Shown piece by piece: positions 23,833 through 32,487 of a stretch of DNA of 35,749 bases; the first letter of the stretch is position 1, and every line of letters begins with the position of its first letter. The stretch comes from Lentihominibacter faecis (lineage in GTDB: Bacteria; Bacillota; Clostridia; Peptostreptococcales; Anaerovoracaceae): the NCBI RefSeq assembly GCF_014306095.1, contig NZ_JACRWC010000050.1, forward strand, positions 1-35,749, written 5' to 3'. The translations under genes and the position numbers were made by a program. The notes below the pieces were generated by a model that was not told the origin of the DNA, did not search any database, and worked only from the letters and a program-made list of their open reading frames with translations.

Positions 23833-24384
23833 TCAGCCTGCTACCGTCAATCTGCGCAGAGGGGTACCCTTCCCAAGCATCTGGCAGTAAATGTCGGTGC
23901 ATTTTTTGAATTTGCAAAATGTCTTCCGGGCATTCTGCTCGTCATGGTATACTTTCCAGGTCCCGGCCAGCTTGCAGTTCCTCCCTTCGTTTTTGATGAA
24001 ATCCTTAACGTCTTCGATCGGGTATCCCAAAAAGAGTCCGATCTCGTGAGGGAATGAGTCGCTTGCGCACAAACGCTGCGAAAGCTGCTCCAGCATTTCC
24101 TGCAAATTTTTCCCTTCATATCCGAATTTCTTTAAGAATCTACGTACTTCTGTGCCGGAAAAATCATGCAGAAGCTTTGCTCTGCGATATACATAGATGA
24201 GCACCCGGCCCTCTCTGCAACGCATGATCACTGCATACACGCCCTTTGAGTTGAGTGTACGATTCCACTGCCGCACAGTTTCTTCGGCCTGTCTGCGGCC
24301 GGTACAGGTGCAGTTGAACAGGTTTCCGGTTTTCAGACCGGCCAGTGTCGGTGCGCAATATGTGACAAGCAATGATTCTGACAT
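23833..24384 (-). CDS. DUF3793 family protein
   Basis: 183-residue cytoplasmic protein of the DUF3793 family, known from clostridia and often seen near iron-uptake (feo) genes and flavodoxin. Family features are CAPTLAGLKTGNLFNC at the N terminus, HEIGLFLGYPIEDVKDFI around residues 115-132 and WKVYHDEQNARKTFCKFKKC near the C terminus. Seven or more cysteines may bind a metal or haem. Molecular function is unknown. ATG 24384 is selected because AGGAGG lies 4-5 bases upstream; the in-frame ATGs before it lack a site. Confidence 0.9.
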   Translation of the reverse strand: MSESLLVTYCAPTLAGLKTGNLFNCTCTGRRQAEETVRQWNRTLNSKGVYAVIMRCREGRVLIYVYRRAKLLHDFSGTEVRRFLKKFGYEGKNLQEMLEQLSQRLCASDSFPHEIGLFLGYPIEDVKDFIKNEGRNCKLAGTWKVYHDEQNARKTFCKFKKCTDIYCQMLGKGTPLRRLTVAG

Positions 24385-24418
24385 GATTCCTCCTGTATTC
24401 GTGGTCATATGGGACAAA

Positions 24419-24447
24419 ATTATGTAGTTAGGTATACCTAACTACAA
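24419..24447 (-). promoter_or_regulatory. Promoter with embedded DtxR/IdeR-like operator
   Basis: On the minus strand TTGTAG (24442-24447), 17-bp spacer and CATAAT (24419-24424). A perfect 22-bp palindrome (24424-24445, core TTAGGTATACCTAA) fills the spacer. The core matches the DtxR-family iron box (TTAGGTTA-type half sites), so iron-loaded repressor would block RNA polymerase directly. Confidence 0.75.
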
Positions 24448-24453
24448 CCTTAA

Positions 24454-24487
24454 AAGATTGCGGTTAGCCTTTTCTAACCGCAATCTT
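24454..24487 (-). terminator. Terminator after the anchored unknown gene
   Basis: A 14-bp perfect stem (24454-24467 with 24474-24487, loop of six) lies 60 bases beyond the stop of the upstream minus-strand gene. The trailing U-tract is short, about four T, so termination may be partial. Its arms contain GGTTAG/CTAACC, somewhat like the neighbouring iron box. Confidence 0.65.
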
Positions 24488-24546
24488 ACTATACAACATT
24501 TTCTTTTTCATTGTCAAGTTGATTTTATATTTTCTGGTGGGATTTT

Positions 24547-25146
24547 TTACGAACCTGCCTGCTCACGCAAAAGTTTGTGCACCGCCTTTGCAGATTTGCC
24601 GTAAGAGCGAATGTCGTGAGACAGCCCTTCCTTTGCACCATCCACATCCAGAGATACCGTAGCCTGCTCCGCCTCTGCACTGTCACTCTCGATGGCGTAC
24701 GTCCATTCCACGGCCTGTACACCCGGGATCAGAGCCAGCATCTGCTGCGCGCAAAGTTTCATATTGTTATCGAATACTTTTTTATCCTTCCCGGAAATTT
24801 TCTCAGAAAGGGTCAGCGCCAGGACTTCCTTCCCGTCTTTGCTTGAAATTTCTGCTTTATATTCACCGGAGACTTTTTCCAGTTCCATTGTCTCCAGGAG
24901 ATCGACCACGGACGCAGTATCCGTAACATCAGATACCGCGCATTTATATAAAGCCTTCGCATGGGCTGCAGAATCATTCACATCCCACGCGGAGACAGAA
25001 GTTTCTCCACTGCTGTTTTCCGTTATTTCTGCCTGATCCGAAGACTCTGATCTCGAAACGGAAAACACCACTGCCGTTGCCGCTGCAATACCGGCAACGG
25101 CGCACACAATAAATATCACCAGTTTTTTACTGCTCATTCGACTCAT
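24547..25146 (-). CDS. Membrane-anchored protein of unknown function (possibly DUF4825-like)
   Basis: 199-residue protein with one N-terminal membrane helix (LVIFIVCAVAGIAAATAVVF, about residues 8-27), a Ser/Glu-rich linker and an exported domain from about residue 55 to the end. The exported part reads DTASVVDLLETMELEKVSGE ... MLALIPGVQAVEWTYAI, which resembles the DUF4825 pattern; that match is from memory and weak. ATG 25146 is preferred because AGGTGG lies 5 bases upstream. It sits between the iron-type unit and the exporter operon without an obvious link to either. Confidence 0.7.
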   Translation of the reverse strand: MSRMSSKKLVIFIVCAVAGIAAATAVVFSVSRSESSDQAEITENSSGETSVSAWDVNDSAAHAKALYKCAVSDVTDTASVVDLLETMELEKVSGEYKAEISSKDGKEVLALTLSEKISGKDKKVFDNNMKLCAQQMLALIPGVQAVEWTYAIESDSAEAEQATVSLDVDGAKEGLSHDIRSYGKSAKAVHKLLREQAGS

Positions 25147-25227
25147 GATAACCACCTTCCTCATGATACTGTTATAGCACCTTCGTTTGTCGGAATTGTG
25201 ACAGGAAAGCGAGGGTTACGAGAAATC

Positions 25228-27099
25228 CTATTCTGCAAACTGGCTGTTGTAGAGATTCGTGTAGAAACCGTTCTGTGCCAGCAGGCTTTCATGAGTTCCC
25301 TGCTCGATGATATCGCCGTGGTTCATCACTAAGATATGATCCGCATCTTTGATCGTAGACAGGCGATGAGCGATGATGAAGCTGGTCCGTCCCTGCATCA
25401 GTGTTGCCATAGCCTTCTGGATGAGGGCTTCCGTTCTGGTATCCACCGAGCTGGTCGCTTCATCCAGGATCATGATCGGTGTATCCGCCAGAAGCGCCCG
25501 GGCGATGGTAAGCAGCTGTTTCTGACCCTGGGAGATATTGTTTGCTTCCTCATTGATCTCCATATCGTACCCCTTCGGCTGGGTGCGAATAAAGTGATCG
25601 ATGTGTGCTGCCTTTGCAGCAGCTTCCACCTCTTCATCTGTAGCATCCCGTCTGCCGTAGCGGATATTTTCGCGGATCGTACCGCTGTTGAGCCACGTAT
25701 CCTGCAGCACCATGCCGAACATCTGCCGCAGATCAGCCCGGGAAAAATCTCTGATATCGTGATCGTCCACCCGGATACAGCCGCCATTCAGCTCATAGAA
25801 CCGCATCAGCAGCTTGACGATGGTCGTCTTGCCGGCGCCCGTCGGCCCGACGATAGCGACACGCTGACCAGGCTCCGCGGTAAAGCTGAAATCGTTGATG
25901 ACCGTTTCATCGGCATCATATCCAAATGAAACATGATCAAAAGCAACTTTTCCACGAACTTCTTCCGGAGCGATCTGACAGACAGGAGTCTTTTCCAGAT
26001 CCACTTCCTCCTCTTCTTCCAGCAGCTCGAATACACGCTCTGCCGCGGCCGCTGTAGACTGGAGCTGGTTCGCCACATTAGCCACCTGAGAGATCGGCTG
26101 GTTGAAGCTTCTTACGTACTGTATGAACGCCTGGATATCACCGATGGATACTTTGCCGTTGATCGCCAGATAACCGCCCAAAAGGCAGACCGCCACATAC
26201 GCCAGGTTTCCGATCAGCATTGTGACCGGCATCATGATGCCGGACAGGAACTGCGACTTCCATCCGGATTCACATAGCTTATCGTTGTACGCATCAAATA
26301 CTTCACGGGATTCTTTTTCCCGGTTAAAGGCCTTTACGATATCATGTCCCGTATACATTTCCTCTACATGCCCGTTTACATATCCCAGATATTTCTGCTG
26401 ATTTTTGAAGTGTCCCTGAGACCTGGATACCACCAGCTTGATCACAAGCATAGAGAGGGGCAGCACTACAAGCGCCGTCACGGTCATGATGACACTGATA
26501 CGCAGCATCATAATGAGGATCCCTATGATCGTCGTAAAACTGGTGATCATCTGCGTAAGACTCAAAGACAGTGTCTGGTTTACCGTTTCGATGTCGTTTA
26601 CCATCCGGCTCTGGATCTCCCCGTGCGTCTGCCGGTCAAAGTATTTCAGCGGCAGACGATCCAGCTTCTTCGACATGGCATCACGCAGTTCATAGATGAC
26701 AGTCTGGGAAACATCCGCCATGATCCATCCCTGCAGTGCTCCAAACAGCAGGCAGAGGCCATACATGCCCAGCAGCACCATCAGGATATGAAACAGACCC
26801 GTAAAATCGATCCCGGTCCCGCTCATCAGGCCTTCCACTACCTTGTCCGTCGCATTCCCCAGGATCGTCGGAGAAATAATATTGAACACTGTACTTGCGA
26901 TGGCGAAAATAAATACGGCTATCAATGCGAATTTATGCGGTGCCAGATAACCCATCAGTTTTTTCATGGTTCCCTTGAAATCTTTCGCCTTTTCTCCCGG
27001 CATCATCTTGCCGCCGGGGCCGTGTCCGCGTCCGCCTTTTTTTCGCGTTCCGTTAAAGCCGGAGCCTGCCGGTCGTTTTCCCATATTGGAATCTGCCAT
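25228..27099 (-). CDS. ABC exporter half-transporter, catalytically intact subunit
   Basis: 623-residue fused permease-ATPase of the multidrug exporter type. A Gly/Lys-rich cytoplasmic N terminus is followed by six helices (about 55-335) and a nucleotide-binding domain with Walker A GPTGAGKTTIV (about 420), signature NISQGQKQ (about 523), Walker B ILDEATSSVD with catalytic Glu, and switch His in IIAHRLS. The signature departs from LSGGQ (ISQGQ). The ATG overlaps the stop of the upstream ABC gene (TAATG). It pairs with that gene to form a heterodimer; substrate is unknown. Confidence 0.94.
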   Translation of the reverse strand: MADSNMGKRPAGSGFNGTRKKGGRGHGPGGKMMPGEKAKDFKGTMKKLMGYLAPHKFALIAVFIFAIASTVFNIISPTILGNATDKVVEGLMSGTGIDFTGLFHILMVLLGMYGLCLLFGALQGWIMADVSQTVIYELRDAMSKKLDRLPLKYFDRQTHGEIQSRMVNDIETVNQTLSLSLTQMITSFTTIIGILIMMLRISVIMTVTALVVLPLSMLVIKLVVSRSQGHFKNQQKYLGYVNGHVEEMYTGHDIVKAFNREKESREVFDAYNDKLCESGWKSQFLSGIMMPVTMLIGNLAYVAVCLLGGYLAINGKVSIGDIQAFIQYVRSFNQPISQVANVANQLQSTAAAAERVFELLEEEEEVDLEKTPVCQIAPEEVRGKVAFDHVSFGYDADETVINDFSFTAEPGQRVAIVGPTGAGKTTIVKLLMRFYELNGGCIRVDDHDIRDFSRADLRQMFGMVLQDTWLNSGTIRENIRYGRRDATDEEVEAAAKAAHIDHFIRTQPKGYDMEINEEANNISQGQKQLLTIARALLADTPIMILDEATSSVDTRTEALIQKAMATLMQGRTSFIIAHRLSTIKDADHILVMNHGDIIEQGTHESLLAQNGFYTNLYNSQFAE

Positions 27100-28838
27100 T
27101 ATTTCCGCCCCCTTTCCAGTTCTTCTTCGCTCAGCTGTGACAACGCTATTTCCTTGTATACTTCACAGGACTTCATCAGTTCTTCGTGAGTGCCGATCCC
27201 GGCCATGTGACCTTCATCCATAACAACGATCTGATCTGCATCCAGGACCGTATTGATCCGCTGTGCGACGATAATGATAGTGCTGTCGCCCACCTTTTCT
27301 TTCAAAGCCTTTCGCAGCGCCTGATCCGTCTTGAAATCCAGTGCGGAAAAACTGTCATCAAACAAGTAGACATTCGCCTTTTTCACAAGTGCACGCGCAA
27401 TGGAAAGCCGCTGTTTCTGACCTCCGGAAACATTGGTTCCGCCCTGAGCGACTTCTTCATCCAGTCCATGCTCTTTTGTCTTTATAAATTCCATCGCCTG
27501 CGCTGTTTCCGCTGCTTCGATCATCTCATCGCATGTCGCATCTTCCTTGCCGTACTGTAAATTAGATGCGATGGTTCCCGAGAACAGCACGCCCTTCTGC
27601 GGTACATATCCTATCCGTTCTCGTAATTCTTCCTGCGTGATGTCCCGGATATCCACGCCATCCATCTTCACCGCGCCTTCTGTCACATCATAAAAACGCG
27701 GGATCAGGTTGAGTACCGTCGATTTGCCGCTTCCCGTACTTCCTATGATGGCTGTCGTCTGCCCCGGTTTTGCTGTAAAGGAGATGTCGTCCAGCGTTTT
27801 TTCATCAGCATCCGGATAGGCGAACGATACGTGATCGAAACAGATTTCTCCTTTTGGCTGCTGCAAAGTCTTCGGCTCCGCCGGATCCTCGATCCGCGGC
27901 TCTACGTCCAGCACCTTGCCGATTCGCTGCATGGAAACCGCTGCACGCGGCAGCATGATGAACATCATCGTGATGTAAAGGAATGACATGATAACATGCA
28001 TCGCGTATTGCAGATACGCAAGCATATCTCCGATCATCAGGCTCTGCGAATCCACCAGATGCGCTCCTGCCCAGATGATAAGGATGCTGACTCCGTTCAT
28101 AACGAACATCAGTGCCGGCATCATGAAAGACATGGCTCTGTTAACGAACATATTGATTTTCTTTAATTCTTCGTTGGCGTCATCAAAACGGCGTTCTTCT
28201 GTTTTTTCTGTTGTAAACGCTCTGATGACCAGCAGTCCTGTCAAACGTTCCTTCATGATCAGGTTGATTCGATCCAGTTTTTCCTGCAAAACTTTAAACT
28301 TCGGCAGAACCAGAAAGAAGGACATCAGCATGATCACAACGATCACCGCCAGCGCCACTCCTACCGTCCAGGAAAGGGAAACGCTGGTCCGCAGTGCCTT
28401 GATGACCGCGCCGATCCCCATGATCGGCGCGAAGCAGGCAAGTCTCAGCGTCATGACAGTCGTCTGCTGCACCATTTGCACATCGTTGGTAGAACGGGTG
28501 ATCAGGGATGCTGTGGAAAACTCCGACAGTTCCGCAGCTGAAAAATCCGTGACTTTGTCGAACAGCGCGCCGCGGATCTTGCGAGCCGAACCTGCCGCCG
28601 TCCTCGCCGACAAATAACTGCTGACGATAGAGCATACCACACTCCCGCAGGATACCAGGATCATGATCATGCCGATCTTCCAGATATAGTCCATATCTCC
28701 CTTGACGATCCCGTTGTTGATGATATCCGACATGTATCCCGGCAGTGCCAGCTCGCACATGGCCTGTCCGAAGAGAAATGCCAGGATGCCTACGATAAGC
28801 GGGATATACGATTTGTAATACTTAAAAACCGTCCTCAT
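27099..28838 (-). CDS. ABC exporter half-transporter, degenerate-site subunit
   Basis: 579-residue fused permease-ATPase with six helices (about 15-305) and a nucleotide-binding domain: Walker A GSTGSGKSTVL (about 364), signature NVSGGQKQ (about 469), Walker B YLFDDSFSALD, and switch region IVAQRIN. The catalytic Glu is replaced by Asp and the switch His by Gln, the hallmark of the degenerate ATP site in heterodimeric exporters such as BmrCD and TM287/288. Its ATG overlaps the MarR stop (TAATG). It is followed by the intact subunit, so both are made from one mRNA. Confidence 0.94.
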   Translation of the reverse strand: MRTVFKYYKSYIPLIVGILAFLFGQAMCELALPGYMSDIINNGIVKGDMDYIWKIGMIMILVSCGSVVCSIVSSYLSARTAAGSARKIRGALFDKVTDFSAAELSEFSTASLITRSTNDVQMVQQTTVMTLRLACFAPIMGIGAVIKALRTSVSLSWTVGVALAVIVVIMLMSFFLVLPKFKVLQEKLDRINLIMKERLTGLLVIRAFTTEKTEERRFDDANEELKKINMFVNRAMSFMMPALMFVMNGVSILIIWAGAHLVDSQSLMIGDMLAYLQYAMHVIMSFLYITMMFIMLPRAAVSMQRIGKVLDVEPRIEDPAEPKTLQQPKGEICFDHVSFAYPDADEKTLDDISFTAKPGQTTAIIGSTGSGKSTVLNLIPRFYDVTEGAVKMDGVDIRDITQEELRERIGYVPQKGVLFSGTIASNLQYGKEDATCDEMIEAAETAQAMEFIKTKEHGLDEEVAQGGTNVSGGQKQRLSIARALVKKANVYLFDDSFSALDFKTDQALRKALKEKVGDSTIIIVAQRINTVLDADQIVVMDEGHMAGIGTHEELMKSCEVYKEIALSQLSEEELERGRK

Positions 28839-29290
28839 TAACTCTTATCCTCCTCTATATATTTCTGCATATTGTCCGTGATCCGCAGGAGAAGCCGCTG
28901 GAACGTTTCAATTTCTTTCGGTGTCAGCGATTCCTCAAAAGCTTGCTCCATCCGCTTCATATCTTCTCTGCAAAACTCCATAACTTCCCTCGCGCGTTCC
29001 GTTGGAAACAGGCAGTAAGCCCGGCGATCCTCCGGGTTTTGCTCCCGCTTCACATACCCCAGTTCCCCCATGCGGCGGACCGACTTGGCGATGGCTCCCT
29101 TATCGATCTGATAATACTGTGCCAGTTCTTCCTGGGAAATTCCCGGGTTGTCACAGATCCTTGCAAGATACCGGCTCTGCCCTCCTGAAAGATGGAACTT
29201 GCGGATCATGCGGTCATTTATGGTTTTCCCATGTCGATAAATGATCGAAAAACACCGACCGTAAGAAAACTCTTTTGCTTTGTCACACAT
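28838..29290 (-). CDS. MarR-family transcriptional regulator
   Basis: 150-residue winged-helix regulator. The recognition-helix region reads NPGISQEELAQYYQIDKGAIAKSVRRM (about residues 50-76, given in part) with the wing GYVKREQNPEDRRAYCLFPT, as in MarR proteins. It is the first gene of the exporter operon and overlaps the ABC gene by one base. Two matching palindromes lie in its own promoter, so it most likely represses the operon until a ligand binds. GGAGG precedes the start. Confidence 0.92.
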   Translation of the reverse strand: MCDKAKEFSYGRCFSIIYRHGKTINDRMIRKFHLSGGQSRYLARICDNPGISQEELAQYYQIDKGAIAKSVRRMGELGYVKREQNPEDRRAYCLFPTERAREVMEFCREDMKRMEQAFEESLTPKEIETFQRLLLRITDNMQKYIEEDKS

Positions 29291-29307
29291 TAAGACCCTC
29301 CTCCATT

Positions 29308-29358
29308 AGTTGTAATGACAACTATTCTATCACGATCTAAATAGTTGTCAAGGCAACT
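29308..29358 (-). promoter_or_regulatory. MarR promoter with two palindromic operators
   Basis: TTGACA (29346-29351), 16-bp spacer and TAGAAT (29324-29329) on the minus strand. AGTTG-n6-CAACT occurs at 29343-29358, covering the -35, and AGTTGTaatgACAACT at 29308-29323, next to the -10 and start site. Their centres are 35 bp apart. Identical half sites on each side point to one repressor, presumably the MarR protein encoded just downstream. Confidence 0.8.
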
Positions 29359-29462
29359 TTTTAAAAATTCATCAAATCTGCTGAATTTTCACGTAAACGA
29401 CATGTTTGTGATTTTCTCAAGGTCTGATCCTCCCCCGATCACCTGAACATCCCAAGATACGC

Positions 29463-29491
29463 TTGACAAGCCACAGGGTGTTTTTTATAAT
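29463..29491 (+). promoter_or_regulatory. Promoter of the zinc-type uptake operon
   Basis: TTGACA (29463-29468), 17-bp spacer and TATAAT (29486-29491): a full consensus promoter. I found no clear Zur or AdcR box around it. Confidence 0.85.
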
Positions 29492-29558
29492 GTTGGCAAT
29501 TGTGGGCAGGATCTTCAGATTCTACCAGCAGCGACTTTACGAAAAGGAGAGCAGCATA

Positions 29559-29852
29559 ATGAATAAAAAACGTTTTGTATCGACAGCATTAGTATTCGCC
29601 CTGTTTTTTGTTATGCTTCTTTCCACAATATATATTATAGCGGAAACAGAACATGACTGCGTTGGGGACAATTGCCCTGTATGCAGCCAGATCAGCCAGT
29701 GTGAGAATGTTATTAATACTGTTTCTTCGGCAGTAAGCATTGCAGCAGTCGCTGCAGTGTTTGCATATATTCTTATGGCAGGAACTGTGAAAATCACATC
29801 ACAGAAGCCTGCATCTACTTTGATTTCCCTTAAAGTTCAACTGACAGAATAA
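29559..29852 (+). CDS. Small Cys-rich two-helix membrane protein
   Basis: 97-residue protein with an N-terminal helix (FVSTALVFALFFVMLLSTIY, about residues 6-25), a short loop carrying HDCVGDNCPVCSQISQCE (one His and four Cys, about 31-49), and a second helix (about 56-74). AAGGAG lies 9 bases before ATG 29559, and the consensus promoter upstream makes it the first gene of the metal uptake cluster. The Cys/His loop could bind zinc or another soft metal. I recall similar unnamed proteins beside metal-uptake genes in clostridia but know no assigned function. Confidence 0.75.
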   Translation: MNKKRFVSTALVFALFFVMLLSTIYIIAETEHDCVGDNCPVCSQISQCENVINTVSSAVSIAAVAAVFAYILMAGTVKITSQKPASTLISLKVQLTE

Positions 29853-29959
29853 AAAGGCGAACCGGATCAAAGGTGTGTAAAAAATCAAACGTTTTTTGCA
29901 GCACCTCTATTTTAGTATGCTTTTTTAATGAATATCAGTATCACTGCAAGGGGGTAATT

Positions 29960-30958
29960 ATGAATATCTTGAAAAAAACTATTTCTGTTTTCCTTATGAT
30001 CCTGCTGATCGCAGGAGTATTTACCAGTTGCGGAAGCAGCGACAAAAAACAAAGTGATAAATCATTACAAATCGTTACAACTGTATTTCCTGCTTACGAC
30101 TGGACGAAGGAAATTCTGGGAGATCGTGCAGAAGATGCGGAGCTTACGATGCTTCTGGACGATGGTGTGGATCTGCACAGCTATCAGCCGACTGCGGAAG
30201 ATCTCGAGAAAATCGCCAGTTGTGATCTGTTTATTTACGTGGGCGGTGAATCCGATGAGTGGGTCGAAGATGCCCTGAAGAGTAAAACCAATAAAAACCG
30301 TGTGGAAATCAATCTGATGGACGCACTGGGAGATTCCGTCAAGGAAGAGGAGGAAGTCGAAGGCATGCAGTCCGAGGATGAACATGAACACGAAGGGGAG
30401 GAAGCGGAATCAGAGGAGCCGGAACAGGATGAACATATCTGGCTTTCGCTGCGCAACGCAGAGGTTTGTACACAGGCTATCGCAGATCAGTTGAAAAAAC
30501 TGGATCCTTCCAACAAAACCGAGTATGAAGACAATGCGACTGCTTACAAAGAAGAATTGACAGGACTGGATAAGGAATACCAGGATACGGTCGAGCATGC
30601 GAAGAGAAAAACTCTTTTATTCGCAGATCGCTTTCCATTCCGTTACCTGGCAGATGACTATGGATTGAAATACTATGCAGCCTTCAAGGGATGTTCTGCA
30701 GAAACGGAAGCAAGTTTTAAAACAATCACGTTCCTGGCAAACAAAGTAGACGAAGAAAAGCTTCCATACGTCATGACGATCGAAGGCAGCGATCACAAAA
30801 TCGCCAAATCTGTGATTTCTAATACAAAGAAGAAAACGCAGCAGATCCTGACCATAGACTCCATGCAGTCTACTACAGCTCAGGATGTGAAGGATGGCAA
30901 ATCCTATCTTTCTGTTATGGAAGAAAATCTTAGCGTATTACAGAAAGCATTAAATTAG
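29960..30958 (+). CDS. Zinc-type ABC transporter substrate-binding lipoprotein (ZnuA/AdcA-like)
   Basis: 332-residue cluster A-I metal-binding lipoprotein. The signal peptide ends in a lipobox (GVFTSC, Cys at about residue 24). Probable ligands are His in DLHSYQP (about 72) and His in DEHIWLS (about 160), separated by a His/Glu-rich loop (EDEHEHEGEEAESEE), a mark of zinc-specific members. The third His position usually found in the H-x-A-F-x-Y block reads ADRFPFRYLADDYGL here. The start ATG 29960 follows AAGGGGG. It delivers metal to the ATPase and permease encoded next. Confidence 0.93.
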   Translation: MNILKKTISVFLMILLIAGVFTSCGSSDKKQSDKSLQIVTTVFPAYDWTKEILGDRAEDAELTMLLDDGVDLHSYQPTAEDLEKIASCDLFIYVGGESDEWVEDALKSKTNKNRVEINLMDALGDSVKEEEEVEGMQSEDEHEHEGEEAESEEPEQDEHIWLSLRNAEVCTQAIADQLKKLDPSNKTEYEDNATAYKEELTGLDKEYQDTVEHAKRKTLLFADRFPFRYLADDYGLKYYAAFKGCSAETEASFKTITFLANKVDEEKLPYVMTIEGSDHKIAKSVISNTKKKTQQILTIDSMQSTTAQDVKDGKSYLSVMEENLSVLQKALN

Positions 30959-30971
30959 CAGGAGGCGTACT

Positions 30972-31637
30972 ATGGCACAGCTCATCTGTCGAAATGTCGC
31001 AGTTGGATACGGCTCAAAAGTAGTATTGCACAATATCGATTTTGAAGTACATGCAGGAAATTATATCTGCATCGCAGGAGAAAACGGCTCCGGCAAGACT
31101 ACATTAATGAAAACGATCCTGGGACTGCAGAAACCTTTAAAAGGCGAGATCCATCTGGGCGATGGCCTGCACGCAAACGAAATCGGATACCTGCCGCAGC
31201 AGACCGTTCTGCAAAAGGATTTCCCGGCATCCGTACTGGAGATCGTGTTGTCCGGCTTTCAGGGAACATGTGGCATCCGTCCCTTTTATACCCGAAAAGA
31301 AAAAAAACGTGCGCAGAAAGCTTTGCAGGAAGTAGGCATGGATCGTTTCTCTCGAAACTGCTACAGAGAGCTTTCCGGAGGCCAGCAGCAGCGTGTTCTG
31401 CTGGCCCGGGCCCTCTGCGCCACGAAAAAAATGATGGTGCTGGACGAACCGGTTTCCGGGCTGGATCCCAAGGCATCAGCAGATATGTATCGAACGATCT
31501 ATCGTCTGAATCGCCAATACGGCATCACGATCCTTATGATCTCTCACGATCTGGATCTTACGAAAAGGTATGCAACACACATTCTGCGAGTCGGTGTCCC
31601 CTCCATCCATGCCGTGAAAACGGGAGGTGAGCTGTAA
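30972..31637 (+). CDS. Metal ABC transporter ATP-binding protein (ZnuC-like)
   Basis: 221-residue ATPase of the manganese/zinc uptake class: Walker A GENGSGKTTLMK (about 36-47), Q-loop LPQQTVLQ, signature LSGGQQQRVLLARAL (about 137-151), Walker B MMVLDEPVSGLD and switch His in MISHDLDL. AGGAGG precedes ATG. Its TAA overlaps the permease ATG (TAATG). Confidence 0.95.
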   Translation: MAQLICRNVAVGYGSKVVLHNIDFEVHAGNYICIAGENGSGKTTLMKTILGLQKPLKGEIHLGDGLHANEIGYLPQQTVLQKDFPASVLEIVLSGFQGTCGIRPFYTRKEKKRAQKALQEVGMDRFSRNCYRELSGGQQQRVLLARALCATKKMMVLDEPVSGLDPKASADMYRTIYRLNRQYGITILMISHDLDLTKRYATHILRVGVPSIHAVKTGGEL

Positions 31638-32482
31638 TGGGAATGCTTCTGGATAAAATGATCCTGTATTTTCATTATCCCTTTGTTCGGTACGCACTGA
31701 TCGTGGGGGTATTGATCGCATTCTGCTCCTCGCTTCTGGGCGTTACTCTGGTGTTAAAACGATTTTCGTTTATCGGGGACGGACTCTCGCATGTGGCATT
31801 TGGCGCAATGGCCGTTGCCGCAGTATTTCAGATGACAAATGAAATGCCGCTGGTTCTGTGTATTACGGTAGCCTGCGCCGTACTTCTTCTGCGCACCGGG
31901 CAGGGCTCAAGAATACGAGGTGATGCTGCGATCGCTATGGTTTCTGTGGGTGCACTGGCTGTCGGCTATTTACTGATGAATGTATTTTCCTCTTCCGCCA
32001 ATGTCTCCGGCGATGTCTGCACGACTTTATTTGGATCGACTTCGATTTTGACTCTGACCTTAACGGAAGTATGGCTTTCTATGATACTGTCGCTGTGCAT
32101 TGTGATCGTCTTTGTGTTCCTGTATCACAAAATATTTGCTGTGACATTTGATGAATCTTTCGCCAAAGCGACAGGGATCAAGGTAGAACTGTATCATTTT
32201 CTCATCGCAGTCCTGATAGCGGTAGTGATCGTTCTTGCTATGAACCTGGTGGGATCACTGCTTATTTCAGCGCTTGTCGTGTTCCCCGCCCTGTCTGCTA
32301 TGCGTGTTTGCCGGAGTTTTTTCTCCGTAACGATTTGTGCGTCAGTAGTGTCGGTAGTCTGTGCGATTGCCGGCATCCTGGTTTCTATTTTGGCCGGAAC
32401 ACCTGTCGGAGCCACGATCGTAGCGATCCAGATCATTGTGTTTTTTCTTTTTTACGGGATCGGATCGATTTGGAAAGGATGA
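31637..32482 (+). CDS. Metal ABC transporter permease (ZnuB-like)
   Basis: 281-residue integral membrane subunit with about eight helices. LVLKRFSFIGDGLSHVAFGAM near residues 39-58 is the typical cluster A-I permease signature, and DESFAKATGIKV followed by NLVGSLLISALVVFPA matches the conserved cytoplasmic and membrane segments. It overlaps the ATPase gene by one base and the following lipoprotein region by its TGA. With the binding protein and ATPase it forms a zinc or manganese importer; zinc is favoured by the His-rich binding protein. Confidence 0.95.
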   Translation: MGMLLDKMILYFHYPFVRYALIVGVLIAFCSSLLGVTLVLKRFSFIGDGLSHVAFGAMAVAAVFQMTNEMPLVLCITVACAVLLLRTGQGSRIRGDAAIAMVSVGALAVGYLLMNVFSSSANVSGDVCTTLFGSTSILTLTLTEVWLSMILSLCIVIVFVFLYHKIFAVTFDESFAKATGIKVELYHFLIAVLIAVVIVLAMNLVGSLLISALVVFPALSAMRVCRSFFSVTICASVVSVVCAIAGILVSILAGTPVGATIVAIQIIVFFLFYGIGSIWKG

Positions 32483-32487
32483 CGGAT

